Assembly: GCA_964561025.1 (NCBI GenBank)
Contig: CAZLNM010000005.1
Span: 1 to 64,000 of the forward strand
DNA length: 64,000 nucleotides
Direction of reading: 5' to 3'
From: JAAZNF01 sp964561025
GTDB taxonomy: Bacteria > Myxococcota > B64-G9
Both the position numbers and the translations under genes were made by a program. Positions within the stretch are counted from its first letter, which is position 1, and the number at the start of each line of letters is the position of its first letter. Below the pieces are notes generated by a model. The model ran no database searches. It was not told the DNA's origin and saw only the letters and a list, made by a program, of their open reading frames with translations. Shown here one piece after another: positions 1 through 8,566 of the stretch.

Positions 1-27
1 TTTCAACCGAGCGCGGCTCGGCGGTGA

Positions 28-2361
28 ATGTTCGTGAGAGGCGCCATCCGAAAGACCCTGGACGTCGCGCGCCGGCTGGTGATCGCCGGCGTGGTGGCGT
101 ATCTTGCGCTGATCGCGCTGGCGCTGCTCATCCCGCTCCCCGCGCGGCTTTGGCAAGGCCCGTCCCCGCTGGTGCTGTACCGCGACGGAACCCCGGCGCA
201 CGCCTTCTTGTCCGCGGATGACAAGTGGCGCCTGCCGGTGCGCTGGCAGGACGTCGATCCGGCCTACCTGCGGGCGCTGCTGGCCTTCGAGGACCGGCGC
301 TTCTTGCGCCACCTGGGCGTGGACGCGTGCTCGCTGCTTCGCGCGGCCGCCCAGAACCTCGCGCAGGGCCGGATCGTCTCGGGGGGATCCACCATCCCCA
401 TGCAGCTCGCGCGTCTCTTGGAGCCGCGGCCGCGCACGTTCGGCGCCAAGCTCATCGAGGCCTTCCGCGCCCTGCAGTTTTCGCTGCGCCTGTCGCCGGG
501 CGAGATCCTGGACGCCTACCTCGAGTTCCTCCCCTTCGGCGGCAACCTGGAGGGCCTGGAAACCGCGGCGCGGGCGTTCTTCGGGCACGGGGCCGGCGCG
601 CTCTCGCCGGAGGAGATCGCCTTCTTGCTGGCGGTGCCGCAGGATCCGTCCCGGCGCGCCCCGGGCGAGGGCGAGCGCTTGCTTTCGGCGCGCAACCGGG
701 TGGCCCAGCGGCTGCGCGCGGCCGGCGCCCTGGAGGCCGCGGCGCTGCCCCACCTGCTCGCAGCGCCGGTGCCCGAGAAGGCCCTGCCGATGCCCCGCGA
801 GGCGATCCACGCCGCCCGCTGGCTGCTGGTGCGCTTTTCCGGCCTGGACGTGCTGCGCTCCTCGCTGGATCTGAGCACCCAGCGCCTCGCCGAGGGCCTG
901 CTGTCCCGCGTCCGCCGCGACATGGCCCAGCGTGGCATCCACAACGCCGCGCTGGTGGTGCTCGATGGCGCGGGCGCGGTGCGGGCGCTGGTGGGCAACT
1001 TCGACTTCTTCGACGAGGCGCATGGCGGCCAGTACGCCGCCTTCGCCGTGCCGCGCTCGGTGGGATCGGCGCTGAAGCCCCTCCTGTACGCGCTGGCCAT
1101 CGACCGCGGCATGATCCTGCCCGGCTTCATGGTGCCCGACATCCCGGTCGAGTACGGCGGGTACGCCCCCAAGAACTTCGACGAGTCCTTCGACGGTTTG
1201 GTGCGGATGGAGGACGCGCTGTCGCAGAGCCTGAACGTGCCCTTCGTGAGCCTCTTGCGGAGGTTCGGCGTCGACGAGTTCATCGGGGCGCTGGCCCACC
1301 TGGGCGCGCCGCGGCTGGCGGCCGATCCCGGGCGGCACGGCCTCTCGGCCATCATCGGCTCCATCGAGCTCACCCCGCTCGAGCTCGCGGCCATGTTCAG
1401 CGTGCTCAACCAGGACGGGTGGTTTGGCGAGCTGTCCTTCGTGGAGGGCGCGCCGGCCCCCGAGCGGATCCGGGTCATGTCGGCGGGCGCGGCCTATCTT
1501 ACGCGCAAGGCGCTGCGGCGGCGGGACCGGCCGGATTTTCCCCAGCGCGCCAGATTCACCGGCCTTGTGCCCCACGTCCACTGGAAGACCGGCACCAGCT
1601 ACGGCCACCGGGATGCCTGGGCGGCCGGCTCCTCGGGGGAGTACACCGCGGTGGTGTGGCTGGGGAACCTGGACAACCGCGGCAGCCGCGATCTGCTGGG
1701 CGCCGAGGTGGCGGCGCCGCTCCTGTTCGACCTTCTGGAGGCGCTCGACTCGCGCAAGAACCGGCCCGAGGGCGAGGCGCCGCCCGAGGACCTCGTCGAG
1801 GTCGAGGTGTGCGCCTTCTCGGGTTACCCGCCCGGGCCCGACTGCCCGGAGCGAAAACAAACGCTCGCGCCGCGCCGCAACGTGCCCACCGAGCGCTGCC
1901 CCTTCCACCTCGGCCTGGAGGTGGACCGGCTCACCGGGCTGGCCCTGTCGCCCGCCTGCCGCGCCGGGCGCGAGGTGGAGCGGCGGGTGTTCGTGACGCT
2001 GCCGGCGGGGGTGCGCCGCTTTTTACAGGGCGGGTTGCAGTGGGCCGCGCCGCCGCCGTTCGCGCCGGGGTGCGCGCCGGCGACGGAGTCGCGCCCGCCG
2101 CGCATCACCTCTCCGGCCTCCAACCAGACGCTGGTGCTGCTCCCCGGCCTGCCGCCGGACCGGCAGGAGTTTCCGCTCGCCGCCGAGGCCGCCGGCGGCT
2201 CCGGCCGGCTGTCCTGGTTCGTGGACGGGCGCTTCCTCGGCACCTTCGACCCCGGCGAGCGCGTGTGGTGGACGCCGAGCCCGGGCCAGCACGACGTCGT
2301 GGTCACCGCCGAGGACGGCCTCTCCGACCAGCGCCATTTCCAGGTCCGCGCCGGCGAGTGA
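28..2361 (+). CDS. pbpC: Penicillin-binding protein 1C (bifunctional glycosyltransferase/transpeptidase)
   Basis: Inner-membrane class A PBP of 777 residues that polymerises and cross-links peptidoglycan. An N-terminal membrane anchor lies at about residues 17-38. A family-51 transglycosylase domain follows (about 55-225), with the catalytic Glu in LLAFEDRRF (E88) and the GGSTIPMQLAR motif. The transpeptidase domain (about 300-590) has SxxK at S347-K350, an SxN motif (QSLN) near 405 and KTGTS near 520. The C-terminal part (about 690-775) resembles the BiPBP_C domain specific to PBP1C. The start is an ATG directly after a TGA (25-27) that may end an upstream gene, ending in ...PSAARR. In many bacteria pbpC follows an alpha-2-macroglobulin gene, which would lie outside this window. 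All catalytic motifs are intact. Confidence 0.95.
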   Translation: MFVRGAIRKTLDVARRLVIAGVVAYLALIALALLIPLPARLWQGPSPLVLYRDGTPAHAFLSADDKWRLPVRWQDVDPAYLRALLAFEDRRFLRHLGVDACSLLRAAAQNLAQGRIVSGGSTIPMQLARLLEPRPRTFGAKLIEAFRALQFSLRLSPGEILDAYLEFLPFGGNLEGLETAARAFFGHGAGALSPEEIAFLLAVPQDPSRRAPGEGERLLSARNRVAQRLRAAGALEAAALPHLLAAPVPEKALPMPREAIHAARWLLVRFSGLDVLRSSLDLSTQRLAEGLLSRVRRDMAQRGIHNAALVVLDGAGAVRALVGNFDFFDEAHGGQYAAFAVPRSVGSALKPLLYALAIDRGMILPGFMVPDIPVEYGGYAPKNFDESFDGLVRMEDALSQSLNVPFVSLLRRFGVDEFIGALAHLGAPRLAADPGRHGLSAIIGSIELTPLELAAMFSVLNQDGWFGELSFVEGAPAPERIRVMSAGAAYLTRKALRRRDRPDFPQRARFTGLVPHVHWKTGTSYGHRDAWAAGSSGEYTAVVWLGNLDNRGSRDLLGAEVAAPLLFDLLEALDSRKNRPEGEAPPEDLVEVEVCAFSGYPPGPDCPERKQTLAPRRNVPTERCPFHLGLEVDRLTGLALSPACRAGREVERRVFVTLPAGVRRFLQGGLQWAAPPPFAPGCAPATESRPPRITSPASNQTLVLLPGLPPDRQEFPLAAEAAGGSGRLSWFVDGRFLGTFDPGERVWWTPSPGQHDVVVTAEDGLSDQRHFQVRAGE

Positions 2362-2370
2362 GCCATCCCG

Positions 2371-2392
2371 GGCCGCCGTAGAAAAAGCGGCC
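2371..2392. terminator. Possible convergent stem-loop between pbpC and the phosphoesterase gene
   Basis: GGCCGC (2371-2376) pairs with GCGGCC (2387-2392) around an A-rich loop, just after pbpC and before the convergent phosphoesterase 3' end. There is no clear U-tract, so a terminator role is only a guess. Confidence 0.3.
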
Positions 2393-2479
2393 TTCGCCCG
2401 ACCTTTGCCGTCATGGCCGGACGGGTCGCGCACGTCGCGCCTCACCGCGCTCACGCTGGTGGCATCGCGGTCAGAGAAT

Positions 2480-3919
2480 CTATGGAACGCGTTCCGAAGA
2501 CGGGGAGGAGGATGGGGCGGTCTCCGCGCGCGAAGCCTGCGACATCCAGGAGCCGAGGAAGATCTCGGGCCGCCGCCCCGGGTGAAAGTGGGCCTCGAGG
2601 TAGTTGCGGTATCCGCGCAAGAGTTCGCCCGCCTCGTCGTAGATGGGCGCCCAGGTGCCGGTGTCGGCGAAGGTCGAGCGTTCGTCGAGCGGCAGGAGGC
2701 GCGGCACGTGATCGTGGCCGAAGGCGATGACCGGCGAGTCCATCAAGGTGGCGAGCTGGCGCGCCACGCGCGGGAACTCCCGCTCCACCCCGAACACCGA
2801 CTCGCCGTGGGCGAAGGTCTCGTAGATGAAAAAGAGCAGCGGAAAGCATGTGAGCGGCACCATGAGCTTCAGCCACAGCGGCACCGGCACCAGCGCCAGC
2901 GTGATCGTGCCGCCGACCATGAGGACGAAGAGCAGGAGCCGGTCCAGCCAGAACTCGCGCAGCATGCGGTAGAGCCGGTTGGTGATGGGCGGCTGCTGTA
3001 GCGCGGCGATCTTCTCCACGGTGGCGGCCTCCAGCGAGACGCGCGAGCCGACCGTAGCGAAGTCGGTTGCGCACACCCGCGGCGCGCGCAGCTGGCGCTT
3101 CTTGGTGGCCAGGAGCTTTCCCAGGACCACCATGCTGCCCCATAGCCAGGCGATGGCCAGGCTGCGCCGCGAAAAGGCGTAGTATCTCAGCCAGTGCCAC
3201 AGGTAGGAGAACAGGTTGCGGATGTAGTCGGTGGCGAAGGGGTTGAAGTACCCCATGCGGGTCATCAGGAAGCGGTTGGAGAGGTTGCCCATGGGCAGCG
3301 CCAGCATGGGGCCCTCCTTGCCGTCCACGGTGGGGCACAGCACGTTGCGGAAGGTGGTGTAGAAGTCGTACTGCTGGCCGTGCTCGGCGTAGATCTCGCC
3401 GGGTCGGTGGAAGAACCAGGGCTCGAAGCGCACCTGCTCGTCGCGAAAGTCCCCGCCCTGGCCGCGCGCCGCCAGGTGGAGCTGGTGCAGAAGCGTTTTC
3501 TGCACCTCGGGGAAGTGGAACTCCCGGTCGTGGTTGCCCATGACGTACACCAGCCGGTGCCCGGCGCGAAGCCAATCGGCGATGGCCAGCTCGAACCAGC
3601 CGTGGCAGGAGAGGATGAGGGAGAGCTTCCAGGCGGATTTCTCGGCGGTGGAGCGCAGGCCGCGGAAGCGTTCCGCCGGCGACACGGGCCAGGGCGGGTC
3701 GGCCGGCACCGCCGAGACCAGGTCGAAGTCGAAGACGTCGCCGTTGAGGATCAGCACAAGCTCATCCCCCGGCGCCGCGCGCGCGCGAAAGTCGGCCAGC
3801 AGCGCGGCGAACTCGCCGTCGAAGAGGTAGCGCGCACTCTTGTAGGCCTTCCAGCCGTCGGCGTGGTCCTCGACGTCGCACAGGTGCAGATCGGACACCA
3901 CCAGGTAGCTTCGCGCCAT
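2480..3919 (-). CDS. Calcineurin-like metallophosphoesterase with C-terminal membrane segments
   Basis: A 479-residue protein with the full metal-binding motif set of calcineurin-type phosphoesterases: DLH in VVSDLHLCD near residue 10, GDVFDFD near 60, GNHDRE near 128 and GHDH near 410. Between the catalytic halves lie hydrophobic stretches (about 270-295 and 325-370) that look like membrane helices, so the active site is probably held at the inner membrane. The layout resembles UDP-diacylglucosamine hydrolase-like enzymes, but the insertion and length make the substrate unclear. It is transcribed after the trypsin-like gene but is separated from it by a strong terminator, so it probably has its own promoter in 3920-3980. 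Confidence 0.85.
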   Translation of the reverse strand: MARSYLVVSDLHLCDVEDHADGWKAYKSARYLFDGEFAALLADFRARAAPGDELVLILNGDVFDFDLVSAVPADPPWPVSPAERFRGLRSTAEKSAWKLSLILSCHGWFELAIADWLRAGHRLVYVMGNHDREFHFPEVQKTLLHQLHLAARGQGGDFRDEQVRFEPWFFHRPGEIYAEHGQQYDFYTTFRNVLCPTVDGKEGPMLALPMGNLSNRFLMTRMGYFNPFATDYIRNLFSYLWHWLRYYAFSRRSLAIAWLWGSMVVLGKLLATKKRQLRAPRVCATDFATVGSRVSLEAATVEKIAALQQPPITNRLYRMLREFWLDRLLLFVLMVGGTITLALVPVPLWLKLMVPLTCFPLLFFIYETFAHGESVFGVEREFPRVARQLATLMDSPVIAFGHDHVPRLLPLDERSTFADTGTWAPIYDEAGELLRGYRNYLEAHFHPGRRPEIFLGSWMSQASRAETAPSSSPSSERVP

Positions 3920-3981
3920 GTCCAGACCGGAGTGGAAGTTGCCAGACGATATTCTGCGGCGCCCGGGCCGTCAAGTTGTGC

Positions 3982-4016
3982 AAAAAAAACCGGGGCCCTC
4001 GTCGTGAGAGCCCCGG
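3982..4016 (-). terminator. Rho-independent terminator of the trypsin-like gene
   Basis: Read on the minus strand, CCGGGGC (4016-4010) pairs with GCCCCGG (3996-3990) and is followed at once by eight U residues (3989-3982). It sits 27 bases past the stop of the trypsin-like gene and is a textbook intrinsic terminator. Confidence 0.92.
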
Positions 4017-4042
4017 CATCGGTCAGGCGGGATTTGCGCTTC

Positions 4043-4855
4043 TCAGTTGGCGCCGGCGAAGCCGTGGATGAAGCTCTCGAAGGCGTCCGCGCGGGTGCTC
4101 ACGCCGTACACGAGGCAGTTGGCGTCGCCGTAGGAGGTCATGCCACCGACGTAGGCCTGGCCGTTGCGGTACACGAAGGCCGGACCGCCGCTGTCGCCGG
4201 AGCAGGGGCCGCTGCCGGTCGCGGGCGGGGTCTGGTGGTAGCAGATCTGGGTGGCGGGGACGCCCGGGGGAACCTGGCAGCCGCACAGGGTAGCGCTGCA
4301 GCCGAAGCCCTCGAGGGTGCCATCGACCTGGAGCTTGGTACCGTAGGTCCCAGCCTCGGTCAGCCCGAAGCCCGCGAAGTTGATGCGCTCGCCGATGGCG
4401 AGGCCGACGGTCGCCGGGGCCTCGGGCACCGGGGTGACGCCGGGGACGTTCTGGGTGAGCTTCAACATGGCCACGTCATTGGTGATGGTGCGCGAGTTGT
4501 ACAGGGGGTGGACGGTGAGAGACGACCCGTAGAAGGTGTTGACGCCCACCTGGAGGTTCTGGATCTGGTCGCCCACGAAGGCCACCACCTTGTTGGCCTT
4601 CTTGCCTTTGAGGCAGTGAGCTGCGGTGAGGACCACGTTGGGCCGGATGAGCGTGCCCGAACAGAAGAACGTGGCGTAGCCGAGTTTCACGTCCATCAGG
4701 GCCACCACCGCGTTGTGCTCGGGGGCGTTCGGGGGGCTGCCGTTGAAGATGGCGCCCTGGAGCGTGCCGAGATCAACCTCGAGCTCCGCGCCGCCACAGG
4801 CCATGACAGAGAACATCGCGACCATCATGAGTCCCAGGATCCTTGCCGCCTTCAT
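4043..4855 (-). CDS. Trypsin-like (S1 family) serine protease lipoprotein
   Basis: A 270-residue secreted protease. The N-terminus is a lipoprotein signal ending in SVMAC, so the mature protein should be lipid-anchored at Cys20. The S1 catalytic triad is complete: His in TAAHC, Asp in NDVAML and Ser in GDSGGP. The sequence FNGSPP near residue 38 stands where the activation cleavage and new N-terminus (IVGG-like) of trypsins would be. Paired cysteines (CSG/AHC; CSATLCGC; C near the active-site Ser) suggest disulphides. Start choice is backed by GGAGGAGG about 7 bases upstream of the ATG. The gene is monocistronic, with an AT-rich upstream region and a strong terminator. Substrate is unknown; related proteins are common in Myxococcota. 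Confidence 0.92.
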   Translation of the reverse strand: MKAARILGLMMVAMFSVMACGGAELEVDLGTLQGAIFNGSPPNAPEHNAVVALMDVKLGYATFFCSGTLIRPNVVLTAAHCLKGKKANKVVAFVGDQIQNLQVGVNTFYGSSLTVHPLYNSRTITNDVAMLKLTQNVPGVTPVPEAPATVGLAIGERINFAGFGLTEAGTYGTKLQVDGTLEGFGCSATLCGCQVPPGVPATQICYHQTPPATGSGPCSGDSGGPAFVYRNGQAYVGGMTSYGDANCLVYGVSTRADAFESFIHGFAGAN

Positions 4856-5242
4856 TTTTTCCTCCTCCGAGGTTTGGGTTCGCTATATCTGCATAACGGT
4901 GACTACTTCCAAATGCATCTTGCAGGCCAACCGACGGAACGATTGACGAAGTTTGGATAGAATCATTTGAATTGTAAAGAAAAAATTTTTTTCCGGCGAG
5001 CAATAGACACCAGCGTCTTCTATGAAATTTGTATTCTCCGGGAGTCATGATCTTCGCCGCCACATGGCCCTGTGTTTGTAATATTTTGAATTATATAAAT
5101 AAAAATTATAGATACTCCGAATACATCGTGTTGCGGCGGCCTGATTTGCCTTTTATTTATATATAACTCAATAAGTTGTAGTTTTCTCCCGATCATCCCG
5201 CTGGCCGCAAAGCAGGGGCCTGTCCCCAGTTGTTTTTATGTT
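4856..5242. other. AT-rich intergenic region, no gene seen
   Basis: 387 bases clearly richer in A/T than all surrounding coding DNA, with runs such as AAATTTTTTTCC and repeated TTATATAA-like patches. It should hold the promoter of the trypsin-like gene (minus strand) and the 3' end of the lipoprotein gene beginning at 6541. I see no supported ORF, tRNA or clear terminator here. Near its end it contains AGGGGCCTGTCCCCA (5214-5228), also present at 41531-41545. Confidence 0.6.
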
Positions 5243-6541
5243 TTATTGTTGTTTTACGGTATTTTGTATAGATACGTCCACCATGATCGAATCTCGGCCG
5301 ATTTCTGCCAAGATTGGCAACCACTGTAGCTCTCGGGATTCACCAATGTCGATTCGCTTTTCGTTCAGGAACTTTGAAAGTTGCTCTCCGAACGCGCGGA
5401 GCATGTCCTTCTTCTTTTCGATGGCCTCGCGGACACGGGCCTCGCCACGCGAGGCGCCTTCGATCACTGGCTCAGAGAGCGCGATCCGCAACCGGCCGTC
5501 CGGGCCGCGTTCGATTCCGGCAGTGAGCGCGATATCGGCTTCGACGCAGGGGAAATGGGTGCGCCAGAGCTTGACGCCGATTGCGATCTTTCCGTTCGCG
5601 AAGTCGAGCCGGTTGAGCGTGAGCCTGGTCTTGCCACCCGAGAGCGCCTTGCCGATGTTCCCGGCCGCGCCGAGCCGGCCCGCGAGCGCCGCGCGGGCCA
5701 GCGCTTCGAAGAGCCCCCGGGGCGCGCGCAGCCGGAGCGATGCCGGGCCGAGGTCGACCGGGCCTGTGTACTCGAGAAGTTCGCTGCCGGGTACGTTGAG
5801 GTTGGTGGTCAATCCCAGGTAGAGCTGGTTCTTGTCCCGGTCGGTGTGGATGGCGCGCACTGCGGTGGCGAGGCCCGTCGCGCTCTCTTGTCTCGCGCGC
5901 AGGCGCAAGAGCCCCAGGGCCCCGACCCGGGCGTCGCCGAGGAGCCGCTCGGCGGGCTCGAATTTCTCCTGGATGATTTCCGCCCAGCGCGCGGGCAGCA
6001 GCGAGAGCGTCGAGCGCAGCGCCTCGCGCAAGCCGAGCCAGAGATCGATGGAGACCTGCGCGCCGCCGTCCTTGGGCGCGACGAACAGGCGCGCCTGGAA
6101 GGCGATGGTTCCTTCACGGACGAGACCCTGGGCGGGGATCCCCAGCGCGGCCTTGAGGCCCTCTCCGACGTCGGGATCGATGGAGGCGCGGTACGCGAGC
6201 GTGACATCGAGGCACCCGTCGCACTCGGCCGCGGCGAACGTGAGTCCCGTGGATTCAAGGCGTAGGACGACGGCGGGCGCGTTCGAGCCCTCCGCGCCGA
6301 GCGAAAAGCGCCGCTCGAACCTCGGCCGCGCCGACTCCGGGAGATCCGCGACGAGCGCGCTCAGCCTGGCGAGGTCGAGGTACAGCCCCAGGTGATCGCC
6401 CGGCTCGCCGTCCGCCAGCGTCTCGCGTAGCGCCGCCCGGTCGCGCTCGAAAGATGCGCGCCAGGCGTCCTCCAGGGAACAACAACCGGTTGCGGCGAGG
6501 AGCATCGCAGTGACCGCCAGCCCGAGAATCCCGGAACGCAT
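5243..6541 (-). CDS. Hypothetical lipoprotein
   Basis: A 432-residue protein I do not recognise. The chosen ATG (6541) gives a lipoprotein-type signal peptide ending in LLAATGC; the open frame extends further upstream to 7042, but that part is Arg-rich, overlaps the neighbouring gene antisense, and looks like high-GC shadow. The mature part alternates hydrophobic and charged residues and contains a CDGC pair near residue 90. It ends in a charged segment with repeated Lys/Glu. It may be a periplasmic lipid- or envelope-binding protein, but no family can be named. No strong ribosome binding site is seen before the start. It lies downstream of and parallel to the phosphoesterase gene at 6753-8369, across a 211-base gap. 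Confidence 0.65.
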   Translation of the reverse strand: MRSGILGLAVTAMLLAATGCCSLEDAWRASFERDRAALRETLADGEPGDHLGLYLDLARLSALVADLPESARPRFERRFSLGAEGSNAPAVVLRLESTGLTFAAAECDGCLDVTLAYRASIDPDVGEGLKAALGIPAQGLVREGTIAFQARLFVAPKDGGAQVSIDLWLGLREALRSTLSLLPARWAEIIQEKFEPAERLLGDARVGALGLLRLRARQESATGLATAVRAIHTDRDKNQLYLGLTTNLNVPGSELLEYTGPVDLGPASLRLRAPRGLFEALARAALAGRLGAAGNIGKALSGGKTRLTLNRLDFANGKIAIGVKLWRTHFPCVEADIALTAGIERGPDGRLRIALSEPVIEGASRGEARVREAIEKKKDMLRAFGEQLSKFLNEKRIDIGESRELQWLPILAEIGRDSIMVDVSIQNTVKQQ

Positions 6542-6752
6542 ACGTGCATGGCCGCGCTTGCTCTGGGGGCAGCACGGCCATGAGCTCCCATGACTCGCAC
6601 ATGATTCGCCCGGCTGGCCGTGCCGGCCGCGCGACCAGGCGCCAAGATCACGGTCGCGTCTGGCTGCGCTTGCTCTTTCGGCATCGCAACCAGACCCACC
6701 AGTGATATCGGAGGCCATCCTGGAAGGAATGTGCATGTCGCGGGCGATGACG

Positions 6753-8369
6753 TCATCCGCGCGGGTTCGCTCTTCGCCGCGCAACGATGCAAGACAGGAG
6801 CAGGAGCAGCGCCGGGGCGCCCGCCGGCGCCGCGCCGCAACCGCAGCCGCTGGCCGCGCCGCCTCCGGAGTCGGTGAGCGCATTCCCGTCGCCGGCGTCC
6901 ACACCCGCGTCGATTCCCGCATCCAGCGCCTCGTCCGGTCCCGAATCCGTCTCATCATCCGCGCCCGCATCTTGTCCTGCGTCCTCTCCTGCGTCCGCCG
7001 TCTCGTCCGGGCCGCCGTCGACCCCCGCGTCCTCGCCGGCATCGGCTCCTCCGTCCACGCCGCCGTCCTGCGGGCCCCCGTCGGGCACCACGTCGCACAC
7101 GGAGTGTTCCTTGGTGAGCACCACCGTCTCCAGGTTGGTGGAGCAATCGGCCCCGACGATCCCCAGCACCCCGCAGTCCACGCTGGTGATGGTCATCTGG
7201 TTCCGCTCCACGTCGATCACCAGGTAGTTGAGGTGCGCAGAGCCCTTGGCGTAGCCTTCCACGTACGGGTAGAAGATGATGTTCTCCAGCGCGCCGCCGC
7301 CGCCGGTGACGTAGTACACCGTGCCCTGGGGCGTGCCGCGCCGGCCGTCGTCGAACGGCAGGGGGTTCACCTGGCGCGGGACGCCGCCGTACCCGCCCCG
7401 GCTGGGGTGGAAGCGCTCGTAGTCGTGGTCGTGGCCGTTCAGCACCAGCTCCACCCCGTACTCGTCGAGCAGCGGCACCAGCCGCTCGGCGTGGTTGAGG
7501 TTGTTCTCGTTGCTGCCGTGGGCCCCGCTCGACCAGATGGGCACGTGGAAGAACACCACCCGCCAGTCCACCAGGTCCTTGGTGCGCTCGAGCTCGGCGC
7601 GCAAGAAGTCGATCTGCTGGTCGTAGTCGAAGGTGTAGTTGGACAGCCCCACGATGAGCACGTTGCCGATGATCATGGAGAAGTAATCGTCCACCGCGTC
7701 GGGGCCGTTGGCCGGTGTCTCGAAGAGCTGGTTGAAATACGCCGCCGGGCCCTCGGGCGACATGTCGTCGTGGTTGCCCATGATCATGTAGTACGGGCTG
7801 ATGGCGGAGAGCGGCTCCAGGCGAGGCATCTCCTTCTCCCACTGGTCGGGCTGGGCGCCGTCCCGCACGAAGTCGCCGGTGTGCACGAAGAACAACGGCT
7901 GCACCGCCGCGGCGAAGAGCACGATCTGGTCCCACTGCATGGAGGGGATGTAGGTCAGGATGTCCTCGCCCCGGCTGTCGCCGCCGGCCATGAAGCGGAA
8001 GGGCTTGCACTGGTAGAGCGGTGGCGCGGTGCGGAAGGTCCGCCAGTCGCTATACTCGCCGCCCGAGTTCACCCGGTAGCGGTAGTTCGTGTCGGGCCGG
8101 AGCCCCTCGACCAGCGCGCTGTAGGTCGCGCCGAGCTCGGCGGCGCCGGTGGCGAAGGAGGTGGCCGGGAACACCTGCGCGTTCTGGTCCGGATCCCGCA
8201 CCTCCACGGTGCCATCGCCGGGGGCGGTGTCGGTCCAGGTGACGGTCATGCTGGTGTCGGCCGGCCGGGTCCAGGACAGCCGCAGCCAGCGCGGCGCGGC
8301 CAGCGCACCGAAAGGAACCAAAACGACGAGAAAGAACACGCATAAGATGCACCGGCGCTGCGTTTTCAT
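6753..8369 (-). CDS. Secreted metallophosphoesterase with MYXO-CTERM-like tail
   Basis: A 538-residue exported enzyme resembling purple acid phosphatases. A signal peptide (1-24) is followed by a fibronectin-III-like domain (about 25-115, ending in TNYRYRV) and a phosphoesterase domain (about 120-400). Metal motifs are GGDSRG, HTGDFVRDG, GNHDD, FFHVP and NGHDHDYER. Residues about 420-505 form a low-complexity linker of Asp, Gly, Ala and Glu. The last 32 residues (6756-6851) are a Gly-Cys-Gly-Cys motif, a hydrophobic segment and an Arg cluster, the layout of MYXO-CTERM sorting tails processed by myxosortase. The protein is thus probably displayed on the cell surface. It is divergent from the M16 homologue, sharing a 197-base promoter region. 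Confidence 0.88.
   Translation of the reverse strand: MKTQRRCILCVFFLVVLVPFGALAAPRWLRLSWTRPADTSMTVTWTDTAPGDGTVEVRDPDQNAQVFPATSFATGAAELGATYSALVEGLRPDTNYRYRVNSGGEYSDWRTFRTAPPLYQCKPFRFMAGGDSRGEDILTYIPSMQWDQIVLFAAAVQPLFFVHTGDFVRDGAQPDQWEKEMPRLEPLSAISPYYMIMGNHDDMSPEGPAAYFNQLFETPANGPDAVDDYFSMIIGNVLIVGLSNYTFDYDQQIDFLRAELERTKDLVDWRVVFFHVPIWSSGAHGSNENNLNHAERLVPLLDEYGVELVLNGHDHDYERFHPSRGGYGGVPRQVNPLPFDDGRRGTPQGTVYYVTGGGGALENIIFYPYVEGYAKGSAHLNYLVIDVERNQMTITSVDCGVLGIVGADCSTNLETVVLTKEHSVCDVVPDGGPQDGGVDGGADAGEDAGVDGGPDETADAGEDAGQDAGADDETDSGPDEALDAGIDAGVDAGDGNALTDSGGGAASGCGCGAAPAGAPALLLLLSCIVARRRANPRG
6756..6851 (-). other. MYXO-CTERM-like sorting signal (part of the phosphoesterase gene)
   Basis: Encodes SGCGCG, a Ala/Pro/Leu-rich transmembrane stretch ending LLLLLSC, and the basic end VARRR. 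This three-part arrangement matches the MYXO-CTERM tails known from Myxococcota surface proteins such as TraA. Recognition is by pattern only. Confidence 0.75.
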
Positions 8370-8566
8370 GCAAACACCTCGATTCCCCGGCCCACTGTAT
8401 CACGCCGCGCCTGGTTTTTCCTAGCGCGGCCGTGTCGCAACCGGGGCGCGCGCCCGTCCGCGCCGGCCGTGTGGGCTCCGTGGTCGGCCGAGGCGCGCTC
8501 GTTGACACTCCGGCGCTCCGATGGCACAGTCAGGCCGGATTTCGCATGAGAAATCGCTGCAGAGAA

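Noticed and set aside
6542..7042. N-terminal extension of the lipoprotein gene at 5243-6541
   Set aside because: Arg/Thr-rich, overlaps the phosphoesterase gene antisense, and would place the signal peptide deep inside the protein.
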